This document shows, one piece after another, positions 6,246 through 11,974 of a stretch of DNA of 12,359 nt. The notes beneath the pieces were generated by a model that was not told where the DNA came from, did no database searches, and worked only from the letters and a program-made list of their open reading frames with translations. Numbering within the stretch: position 1 is the stretch's first letter; the number at the start of each line of letters is the position of its first letter. The stretch is from an uncultured Ellagibacter sp. (GTDB lineage Bacteria > Actinomycetota > Coriobacteriia > Coriobacteriales > Eggerthellaceae): contig NZ_CAKUAL010000060.1 of assembly GCF_934636505.1 (NCBI RefSeq), positions 1 to 12,359 of the forward strand. Reading direction: 5' to 3'. Made by a program: the position numbers and the translations under genes.

Positions 6246-7733
6246 TTAACGAGATGATTGCGATTGAACAAGGTCGATCACTTCTTGTTTTGAATGAACG
6301 TTAAGCTTGCGGTAGATGCTTTTCGTATGGCTCTGCACTGTTCCCCTCGCCAAGCACAGTTCCTCGGCGATGCGATTGACGGTGTACCCGCGTGCCACGA
6401 GGAGTGCGATGTCTGCCTCGCGCGGCGAAAGAAAGAAGCCACTGGCTAGCCAGGTACGCAACGCGTCGTCGCTATTCTGTGTCACAGGTTGAGTCGGTGA
6501 ATCCGACGGTACGACGGGGGCTTCTGTATTGACGACCGAAGAAAGATTGCACTTCTTTCGGGAGCTCTCATCATTTGCTACCGGCATTCGGTCCTTAAAC
6601 GATGGTAAATGCATCATGGCGAATAGTGCGAGGCACATGCCTGCTGCGGATAGGATGACGATTGATAGCATGCCGAGAATCGCGGCGATGGGTTCCGACG
6701 ATTCTCTGGGAAACGCGATGGGGAGCAAATAGCGGGACACGATTGTGGTCAAGGAAGTAATCGCGAGAAACATCCCCGCTCCTCCAAGTTCTCCCCCTCG
6801 CTTCTCGGTCCAAAAAGATAGGAGTGAGATGAACAATGAGAACTGGAGACAAGTGTGGGTGCTTGCTGCGAACGGCATCGCGTTGTCAGTTAGAGCGAGG
6901 GCGAGCGAGCTCAGGATGAGGAGCGCTCCTAGGATGATCAAAATGATGCCTTGCTTAATTGGGAACGGCTTATGCAGCTTCATAATCCCCGCCATCGCGA
7001 TGGCAATGAGAAATGAGAAAAGGTATGATTTCGGCGTTTCCAGTGTGGGCATATACCCAGTAGTTGGTGCGAACAGGCAAAGAGTCGGCGTGCTCGCGAT
7101 GAGGCAGAAGCACGTTGCCGCAAGAACAATTATATTGGCGTGAGGGGAATATTGCTGGCGGAGGATGGCGGCGCGCTTTTCTTCTGGCTGTTTCGCAACG
7201 CAGTTTGCAAGTGCGAGAAGCGCAGAGGAGGCAAGTGGAAGCATTACGAGCGATGCTTTGACCGCGCTGTCGGGAAGGTACTCAATGCTTGCCGAAGCGA
7301 AGGAGGCGGCGAAAGAGATTGATGCAATGAAGCTCCAATTTTCGTGACTGGAAAGAAGATGAGAAAACCATCCGAGGGTGATTGCAGAAAAGCCTATGGC
7401 AAATGAGACGATTCCCGCGAGCTGCATGGCAAGGGTGAATGTCGACGTAAGTTGGGACGAGGAGAAAAGCAGTGCGGCTGCTATCGCGCAAGCGAATCCG
7501 GCAAGAAGTGAGGAGCTCGGGCGTGCTGATCGTATTGCACAGTGCGGGAATTGGTTGGCTTTTCGCAGCGCGAGAGCCGCGAGTCCTACTATAAGAATAT
7601 TTGTTATGGCGTATGCCTCACGCCCATCGAGTCCAGTGGGGCTGGGAGTAAAAAATAGGTTTTGGAAATAGGGACCACGCAGCATCGGCCAATACAGCAT
7701 AAGGCCTATTGTTACAGCGATAGTATTGTGCAC
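6246..7733 (-). CDS. Membrane LuxR-type transcriptional regulator, about 12 TM segments
   Basis: A 495-residue transcription factor with a membrane-embedded sensor half. About 12 hydrophobic segments span residues 4-390 (for example IAVTIGLMLYWPML, IILIILGALLILSSLALAL and ILGMLSIVILSAAGMCLALF). A Ser/Pro-rich linker follows, then a C-terminal LuxR helix-turn-helix (about 437-490: LSPREADIALLVARGYTVNR and later RGTVQSHTKSIYRKLNVHS). This layout is common in Eggerthellaceae, where such genes often regulate a neighbouring exported enzyme. The open frame runs on to 8192, but everything above 7785 is antisense to repeat copy 2. I therefore place the start at GTG 7733, with AAGGA and GGAGG just upstream; an ATG lies 33 bp further in. 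The likely target is the hydrolase gene downstream. Confidence 0.85.
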   Translation of the reverse strand: MHNTIAVTIGLMLYWPMLRGPYFQNLFFTPSPTGLDGREAYAITNILIVGLAALALRKANQFPHCAIRSARPSSSLLAGFACAIAAALLFSSSQLTSTFTLAMQLAGIVSFAIGFSAITLGWFSHLLSSHENWSFIASISFAASFASASIEYLPDSAVKASLVMLPLASSALLALANCVAKQPEEKRAAILRQQYSPHANIIVLAATCFCLIASTPTLCLFAPTTGYMPTLETPKSYLFSFLIAIAMAGIMKLHKPFPIKQGIILIILGALLILSSLALALTDNAMPFAASTHTCLQFSLFISLLSFWTEKRGGELGGAGMFLAITSLTTIVSRYLLPIAFPRESSEPIAAILGMLSIVILSAAGMCLALFAMMHLPSFKDRMPVANDESSRKKCNLSSVVNTEAPVVPSDSPTQPVTQNSDDALRTWLASGFFLSPREADIALLVARGYTVNRIAEELCLARGTVQSHTKSIYRKLNVHSKQEVIDLVQSQSSR

Positions 7734-7761
7734 TTTTCCTTCCCTCCAACCCTGATGGCTA

Positions 7762-7767
7762 ATTGTA
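7762..7767 (-). promoter_or_regulatory. Possible -10 box of the LuxR-type gene
   Basis: On the minus strand TACAAT lies about 28 bp before the GTG start. It is in the 52-bp unique segment between the gene and repeat copy 2, so any -35 contact would fall at the repeat junction. No consensus -35 hexamer is evident. Confidence 0.3.
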
Positions 7768-7785
7768 GCGCATAGACGGGAGGTC

Positions 7786-8222
7786 TTGATGGGGTTCCGT
7801 TCTACAAGAGCACGATCCATGACTGGCTGGCTGATTGGCATTCCATGCCGGAGCCTCCCGATAGCGTCATCGGCGCCTTCGCGGCGCAAATGGGATTGTT
7901 CGGGTCGTGCGACCTTGTGCTTACGGAGCGCGGCGGGTGGAAATGCTCGCGAATTATGGACGGGCAATTCACTGGCGCTTCGCTGGGAATGGATGATGAG
8001 GAGTATGCGAAAGCCTTCGTGAAAGTTCTTGAGGATACCCCGCATGTTTCTCCGAGTTGGTGCTTGACCGCACGCGTTAAGGGCAAGAATGCAGTTGGGG
8101 AAGACCGTCGAGTTGTTCATGGGACGAGGCATTTTCGCCTGGGACGAAGGTTTGGCTGCATCCCCCAAATTGGGAGGGACGCGTGGGGGCAATTGGAGTA
8201 CCTCGCTATTCCGATAAACTGA
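7786..8222 (+). pseudogene. 5'-truncated copy of the ATP-grasp-like gene
   Basis: Carries only codons equivalent to 234-377 of the gene at 3593. The first in-frame ATG is at 7845, which would give a 125-residue fragment. The upstream part, leader hairpins and ribosome binding site are absent, and minus-strand LuxR sequence lies directly before it. The frame is intact because the duplication is recent or the copies are kept the same by gene conversion. It is probably not a working protein, but it is a template for recombination with the full gene. Confidence 0.85.
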
Positions 8223-8455
8223 CGCGCATCGTCATGGATGCTGGGAAGCTGGAAGGCTTTGACGTGGAAATGGTCTACGACAAGGAGATTCTTGCGGCGC
8301 TTGCGCATCCGCGGCGCGCATGGCCGCTTAGCAAACTCGCTCCTGTGGAAGTTAGCAGGGGGACATGGGATGCGTCCAACGAGCGCCTTGAGAGAATCCT
8401 GGGATGCATCGGATGGCTGGATCAGCTGGCGCAAGAAGAGGAGGCAACCAACTAA
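8183..8455 (+). CDS. Second copy of the unknown 90-residue protein
   Basis: Full-length duplicate of the gene at 4687, with the same GTG start and the same GGGAGG ribosome binding site. The last residues differ slightly (EEEATN instead of EEDTTN); the rest is identical. It lacks the full ATP-grasp-like partner upstream, and no promoter is visible in the truncated copy. Expression is therefore uncertain. Gene X remnant 8488-8600 lies convergently after it. Confidence 0.55.
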   Translation: MGAIGVPRYSDKLTRIVMDAGKLEGFDVEMVYDKEILAALAHPRRAWPLSKLAPVEVSRGTWDASNERLERILGCIGWLDQLAQEEEATN

Positions 8456-8487
8456 GGCGGGCGTTGGTTGCGTAATTTGCGCTTTCT

Positions 8488-8600
8488 GCCATGTGTCGCC
8501 TTTGGTTTTAGCGTCCCACCTGAAAGTGATGGTGAGGGCGTCGGTATCTACCTTGAAACGCGCGAGGTCGAGGTCGTCGTCCCCGCCTTGGATGAGTGGA
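8488..8600 (-). pseudogene. Gene X remnant A (middle of the gene only)
   Basis: This 113-bp block aligns without gaps to 11352-11464 inside intact gene X, with roughly a dozen scattered differences. It encodes the equivalent of residues about 34-70 (DDDLDLARFKVDTDALTITF, then RWDAKTK). Both the N-terminal 33 codons and everything after the WDAKTK region are gone. It is convergent with the preceding 90-codon gene. It records a former full copy of gene X at this site. Confidence 0.8.
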
Positions 8601-8683
8601 GGATCGCGCAAGCAGCTGCATCTTAGCGCACGAGTCTTGAATTGCTGCAGCGCGCAGGCTCTCGCCCTACTGTACTATGGCGC

Positions 8684-8689
8684 TATAAT
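8684..8689 (+). promoter_or_regulatory. -10 box upstream of the DUF1016 gene (copied promoter)
   Basis: A perfect TATAAT, 120 bp before the DUF1016 start. It and the following 50 bp resemble the promoter region of the ribbon-helix-helix gene at 11696-11758 (shared CGCTATAAT, GAAACG-ATTTG and GGAG-GCAGG blocks, with about a 12-bp gap). No clear -35 hexamer. It may now drive the nuclease gene from a long leader. Confidence 0.45.
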
Positions 8690-8734
8690 GCCTTGAAACG
8701 TATTTGCCTCGCATTTTGATTGACTGGAGTGCAG

Positions 8735-8780
8735 GCGATCGGGATGCGTAGGGGGCTCGTCTAAAGCAACTCGGAAAAGA
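8735..8780 (+). pseudogene. Decayed 5' end of a ribbon-helix-helix gene
   Basis: From 8731 the sequence aligns without gaps to 11753 onward, the start of the intact RHH gene. The GTG start has become GCG (8735-8737), and the tenth codon has changed from a Lys codon to TAA (8762-8764). Similarity is weak in the first codons and better from GGGGCTCGTC onward (about 20 of 26 bases by hand alignment). It ends before the DUF1016 ribosome binding site. This is a faint but consistent signal. Confidence 0.45.
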
Positions 8781-8808
8781 TCGCAAACGGCAAACCGGAG
8801 GTTTAGTC

Positions 8809-9945
8809 ATGGCGTCTGAAATCAATGGGTATGGTGAAGCGGTCGAAGCTATAAAGGCTGCGATTCTGCAAGCGCAGTACGCTGCGGCTAAGAGCACAAA
8901 TGCCCAGCAGCTGCAGCTGTACTATGCGGTGGGTGGATACCTTGCGCGCCTGAGTGAGCAACAACAGTGGGGCTCGGGAGCCCTTGATGCAATAGGCGAG
9001 CGTCTTCAAAGGGATTTGCCTGGTCTTCGCGGTTTTTCCGGCAGGAACCTCCGCTACATGCGGACGTTCTATTCGGAATGGTGCGACAGGCTGGGCGGGC
9101 TGCCCAATTTGGAACTTGCAAGTGCCGAATTGACGACTGCCGATGCAGTTGGAATTTGGAACTCGCAAGTTCCAGAATCCGGATCTTCTCCGTTGAATGA
9201 GTTCCTATCTATCGGATTCACCCATCATCGTTGGATTCTCTCGCTGGCAAAGACCCTCGACGAGCGCCTGTTTTATATCCACAAGTGCGCCGATGAGCAT
9301 CTGAGCGTCGAAGCTCTCAAGCGCTCAATCAAAGCTGACGATTTTCATCACCAGGGCAAGGCTCCAAACAATTACCTCGCTACGCTGCCCAAAAGCCAGC
9401 AGGCCCTGCGCGCCATCAACACCTTCAAGGACGAATACCTGCTCGACTTCATCAACGTGGAGGAGCTTGGTGTTCGTGATGCTGAGGACATTGATGAGCG
9501 TGTGCTGGAGCAGGGCATTGTCCAGAACATCAAGCAGTTCATCATGACGCTCGGTAGGGGCTTCTCGTTCGTGGGCAATCAGTACCACCTCGACGCCTTT
9601 GGCGTGGACCAATATGTTGACCTGCTGTTCTTCAATCGCGATCTCAACTGCTTGGTGGCCGTCGAGCTCAAGCGAGGGCCGTTCAAGACTGCCTACCTAG
9701 GTCAGCTGTCCGGATACTTGCGAGTGCTAGACGACTATGAGCGCCGTAAACACGAGAATCCGTCCATCGGCTTGGTGCTCTGCAAGGATATGAACAGGGC
9801 GTTCGTCGATTACATCATTCAGGACTATAACAAGCCCATGGGCGTTGCCGCGTACAAGACCTCGGCAGACATGTCGAGCGAGCTGCTCGATGCCCTACCG
9901 CCCATTGACGGCTTGAAAGCGCTGTTGGAAGGCGATGGGGATTAA
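8809..9945 (+). CDS. DUF1016/YhcG-family PD-(D/E)XK nuclease
   Basis: A 378-residue protein of the YhcG/DUF1016 family, predicted DNA nucleases common in defence islands and near restriction-modification genes. Residues about 10-150 form the helical DUF1016 N-terminal domain (LYYAVGGYLA, FSGRNLRYMRTFYSEW). Residues about 200-345 form the nuclease domain. The active-site pattern is visible: Asp271 in VDLLFF, then Glu286 and Lys288 in VAVELKRG, followed by a helix with GQLSGYLRV. Length is normal for the family and the frame is intact. The ATG follows GGAGG by 7 bp. It is flanked by gene X remnants A and B and points toward remnant B. The target is unknown. It has no visible partner gene in an operon. 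Confidence 0.9.
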   Translation: MASEINGYGEAVEAIKAAILQAQYAAAKSTNAQQLQLYYAVGGYLARLSEQQQWGSGALDAIGERLQRDLPGLRGFSGRNLRYMRTFYSEWCDRLGGLPNLELASAELTTADAVGIWNSQVPESGSSPLNEFLSIGFTHHRWILSLAKTLDERLFYIHKCADEHLSVEALKRSIKADDFHHQGKAPNNYLATLPKSQQALRAINTFKDEYLLDFINVEELGVRDAEDIDERVLEQGIVQNIKQFIMTLGRGFSFVGNQYHLDAFGVDQYVDLLFFNRDLNCLVAVELKRGPFKTAYLGQLSGYLRVLDDYERRKHENPSIGLVLCKDMNRAFVDYIIQDYNKPMGVAAYKTSADMSSELLDALPPIDGLKALLEGDGD

Positions 9946-9964
9946 TAACAATCGGGCGGGATCG

Positions 9965-10224
9965 CTTATTCAGCCCTCCACCTTATCTCTTCGCAGGTGA
10001 CGAGGACGTTCGAGACGATTCGCTCCGGATGCAGGCGCTCCTCCTCGCTGAGGCCGCCGCAGTCGTCGTCGGCGAAAACCCAGCAGCCTCCGGTCGTCTT
10101 CTCGATGACGCAGCCCCACAAGGGATCGGGGTCGTTGTAATTGGAGAAGTTGAACACGTGCAGGTGCCTGAACTCCACCCGCACTTCCGGCCATGTGCCT
10201 CGCTTGGTTTTAGCGTCCCATCTG
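9965..10224 (-). pseudogene. Gene X remnant B (C-terminal part)
   Basis: This 260-bp block aligns without gaps to 11127-11386 of intact gene X. It retains residues about 60-144, from RWDAKTKRGTW to the terminal EIRWRAE and the same TAA stop, but lacks the first 59 codons. An in-frame TTG (10241) opens a 91-codon frame with foreign first residues; that could be translated but looks accidental. It lies 36 bp after the DUF3800 stop on the same strand and 20 bp from the convergent DUF1016 stop. Confidence 0.8.
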
Positions 10225-10280
10225 GCAACCAGAGGCTTCAAAGGTGGTTATCTCCTCTTCCCGACGGCCACCCGGCGCTC

Positions 10281-10958
10281 TTAGAGGAACTTTTTCCTGT
10301 CCAGTTGTTTCTCGAACGACTGCTTGAAGCTACGGCGGTTTCCGAAAAAGCGTTCATGCGTCTTGGTTGGTTTACCGGCATCGTAGGCATCGGAGGCTCG
10401 AGCAATAGTGCAGATGTAATCTGCGACCTGGAGAAGCCTGCGAGCATTCGGGTCTGCATCGCGGTAATCGGCAACGTTTTTTGCGAGTACATAATCTAGT
10501 GCATCATGAAGCGCGATATTGACTGCGCTCTGTCCGTTGTCGTAATACACTGCAATCGTTTCGAATTCTTGAAAGAAAGCTAGGCGCGCGAAGACAAGAG
10601 ATGCAAGGTCGCGTCTTATCCTCGCTTCGAGCTCATTCCTATTGTGCACGTTTGAAGTGTCGTACTGCAAAGTAAAGAAAGAAATGGGCAGTTCGCGCAC
10701 AAATCGAGCAAATTGTGCGAGCAATCGCTTTCTATCGCCAGGGGTGACGATGCTGTACCTTTCATTTCCGTGCAAGAGGTCCTTTCCGTGAAAAGGCACG
10801 TCAGGGAGATCAGCAGCGGCCAGGCGCTCTTCGTAGCGATTGATAGGCGTTGCTATATCCGAGGAATGGTCATGGAGAACGACCGCAACGATGTACCGAC
10901 CCTCCGAAAGGTCTTGATTGCCCGATTCGTCGATATGCAGATTTAGGTGATTTGCCAA
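10281..10958 (-). CDS. DUF3800 family protein
   Basis: A 225-residue protein of the DUF3800 family. This family has a predicted RNase H-like fold and unknown function, and its genes occur often in phage and defence regions. The signature DESG is at residues 10-13 (HLNLHIDESG), a second acidic site lies in YYDNGQSA, and LLQVADYICTIA is the usual C-terminal motif. I start at TTG 10958 because GAGG stands 5 bp before it and the DESG motif is normally close to the N-terminus. The open frame extends to 11030, but that part covers a terminator hairpin. The gene lies between gene X remnant B and intact gene X, all on the minus strand. A nuclease or RNA-processing role is a guess from the fold. Confidence 0.82.
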   Translation of the reverse strand: MANHLNLHIDESGNQDLSEGRYIVAVVLHDHSSDIATPINRYEERLAAADLPDVPFHGKDLLHGNERYSIVTPGDRKRLLAQFARFVRELPISFFTLQYDTSNVHNRNELEARIRRDLASLVFARLAFFQEFETIAVYYDNGQSAVNIALHDALDYVLAKNVADYRDADPNARRLLQVADYICTIARASDAYDAGKPTKTHERFFGNRRSFKQSFEKQLDRKKFL

Positions 10959-10982
10959 AATTTCCTCGAGATAGTCGATACG

Positions 10983-11007
10983 AAAAAGGCGAGGTACGAA
11001 CCTCGCC
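10983..11007 (-). terminator. Rho-independent terminator or attenuator before DUF3800
   Basis: On the minus strand GGCGAGGT (11007-11000) pairs with ACCTCGCC (10995-10988) around a TCGT loop and is followed directly by TTTTT (10987-10983). This is the best terminator in the window. It lies after gene X and only about 25 bp before the DUF3800 start. It either ends gene X transcripts or, if the promoter at 11049-11078 is used, sits in the DUF3800 leader as an attenuator. Confidence 0.75.
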
Positions 11008-11048
11008 AATCTGACACCTGCAAGGCGCAAGGCCTTTTCGGTGGACTC

Positions 11049-11078
11049 AGTATCGCACTAAACGACCCGCTTCTTCAA
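11049..11078 (-). promoter_or_regulatory. Possible promoter of the DUF3800 gene
   Basis: On the minus strand TTGAAG (11078-11073), an 18-bp spacer and GATACT (11054-11049), with TGC directly before the -10 box (extended -10 type). Transcripts would read through the terminator hairpin at 10983-11007 to reach the DUF3800 start. Confidence 0.4.
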
Positions 11079-11127
11079 GACTTTTTTCGATTGCGCAACG
11101 CGTTCCCCGGTTGAGTTCCTTCGCCCC

Positions 11128-11562
11128 TTATTCAGCCCTCCACCTTATCTCGTTGCAGGTGACGAGGAGGTTTGAGACGATTCGCTCCGGATACAGGCGC
11201 TCCTCCTCGCTGAGGGCGTTGCCGTTGTCGTCGGCGAAAACCCAGCAGCCTCCGTTTGTCTTCTCGATGACGCAGCCCCACAAGGGATCGGGGTCGTTGT
11301 AATTGGCGAACTTGAACACGTGGAGGTGTCTGAACTCGACCTGCACTTCCGGCCATGTGCCTCGCTTGGTTTTAGTGTCCCACCTGAAAGTGATGGTGAG
11401 GGTGTCAGTATCCACCTTGAAACGCGCGAGGTTGAGGTCGTCGTCCTCGCTTTGGGCGAGTGGATCGTAGGAAAACCCTGCGACGTACCAATCGTGGAAT
11501 CCATCAACGTGCTCCATGAGGAGTTCAACGTCCTCTTCTGTTGTTAGCTTGATCCAGCCCAT
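11128..11562 (-). CDS. Gene X: unknown 144-residue protein, intact copy
   Basis: A soluble 144-residue acidic protein that I cannot assign. Visible traits are an N-terminal helix (TTEEDVELLMEHVDGFHDWY), alternating beta-like strands (LTITFRWD, VQVEFRHLHVF, LWGCVIEK, GCWVFADD) and a C-terminal strand ending IRWRAE. A FHD motif near the N-terminus and a terminal RW motif recall small immunity-type proteins of polymorphic toxin systems, but this is only resemblance. The ATG at 11562 has GGGAGG 5 bp upstream. The open frame continues to 11682 without support. The gene is divergent from the RHH gene. Two broken copies lie at 8488 and 9965, so the family has been repeatedly copied here. Confidence 0.75.
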   Translation of the reverse strand: MGWIKLTTEEDVELLMEHVDGFHDWYVAGFSYDPLAQSEDDDLNLARFKVDTDTLTITFRWDTKTKRGTWPEVQVEFRHLHVFKFANYNDPDPLWGCVIEKTNGGCWVFADDNGNALSEEERLYPERIVSNLLVTCNEIRWRAE

Positions 11563-11662
11563 GCTCGCCTCCCAGAGATGCGCTTGGCGGTTTCTTCGGC
11601 GTTGCGACAAACGAATCCTTCGAGTTAATACCGCGCTTGCGCCGCGATACATCACGCCGCAG

Positions 11663-11684
11663 CGCATCGTTTCTCGTCGCATCG
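11663..11684 (+). promoter_or_regulatory. Direct repeats over the RHH gene promoter (possible operator)
   Basis: CGCATCG occurs at 11663-11669 and 11678-11684, 15 bp apart, with a related CGCGTCG at 11683-11689. They cover the -35 region of the -10 box at 11696. Ribbon-helix-helix proteins commonly bind short direct repeats over their own promoter, so autoregulation is plausible. This is inference. Confidence 0.3.
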
Positions 11685-11695
11685 CGTCGTAACGC

Positions 11696-11701
11696 TATAA
11701 T
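11696..11701 (+). promoter_or_regulatory. -10 box of the RHH/helicase operon
   Basis: A perfect TATAAT, 55 bp before the preferred GTG start of the RHH gene, in the 194-bp gap between divergent gene X and the RHH gene. No strong -35 hexamer is visible. A decayed copy of this region stands at 8681-8736. Confidence 0.5.
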
Positions 11702-11756
11702 AAATCGAAATAACTCGAAACGCATTTGTATTGCGATTTGAACGATGGGAGCGCAG

Positions 11757-11969
11757 GTGCCTAACAGTTACAAGGAGCTCATCAAGGGCAACCCAGACGA
11801 GACTGAAATTCGCAGCTTCCTCGTTGGCGGCGACCAGGTCTCCGTGACCCTGCGCATTCCCGACACCTTGCGCGACGCGGCGAAGGAGGAGGCGGCCCTG
11901 CGGGGCATGAGCTTCTCCGCCTTCGTGCGCACGTGCATGATCGAAGAGCTCGCGAAGAAGGGGGCATAA
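11757..11969 (+). CDS. Small ribbon-helix-helix protein
   Basis: A 70-residue protein with a ribbon-helix-helix (MetJ/CopG-type) core: strand QVSVTLRIP, helix DTLRDAAKEEAALRG, turn MSFSA and helix FVRTCMIEELA. Such proteins bind DNA as dimers, as antitoxins, autorepressors or mobilisation accessory factors. GTG 11757 is preferred because GGGAG (11747-11751) stands 5 bp before it. The ATG at 11745 (74 residues) would place this GGGAG inside the gene and has no ribosome binding site of its own. The stop lies 5 bp before the helicase-like gene, so they form an operon, and the RHH protein probably regulates it through the upstream repeats. No toxin-like neighbour is present. Confidence 0.75.
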   Translation: MPNSYKELIKGNPDETEIRSFLVGGDQVSVTLRIPDTLRDAAKEEAALRGMSFSAFVRTCMIEELAKKGA

Positions 11970-11974
11970 AATCC

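Larger units (their letters stand above)
7786..8457 (+). repeat. Long direct repeat, copy 2
   Basis: Second copy of the block at 4290-4961, in the same orientation. The first 639 bp are identical by eye, then several substitutions occur within the next 33 bp. The left junction (7785/7786) joins the upstream region of the LuxR-type gene to the middle of the ATP-grasp-like coding sequence. After the right end the sequence changes to a broken copy of gene X on the opposite strand. Confidence 0.95.

Noticed and set aside
7734..8192. N-terminal 153-codon extension of the LuxR-type open frame
   Set aside because: The part above 7785 is the antisense strand of repeat copy 2, and the same peptide appears antisense at 4290-4696. 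The membrane protein begins only after the repeat, at a GTG with a ribosome binding site.
4290..8457. Composite transposon or insertion sequence
   Set aside because: The repeats are direct and made of coding sequence. No transposase, terminal inverted repeats or target-site duplication are visible.
8117..8611. 164-codon minus-strand open frame
   Set aside because: Chimera of gene X remnant A and antisense sequence of repeat copy 2; only the remnant part is meaningful.
9966..10241. 91-codon frame as an intact small gene
   Set aside because: It is the C-terminal part of gene X with accidental first residues and a TTG start; treated as a pseudogene.
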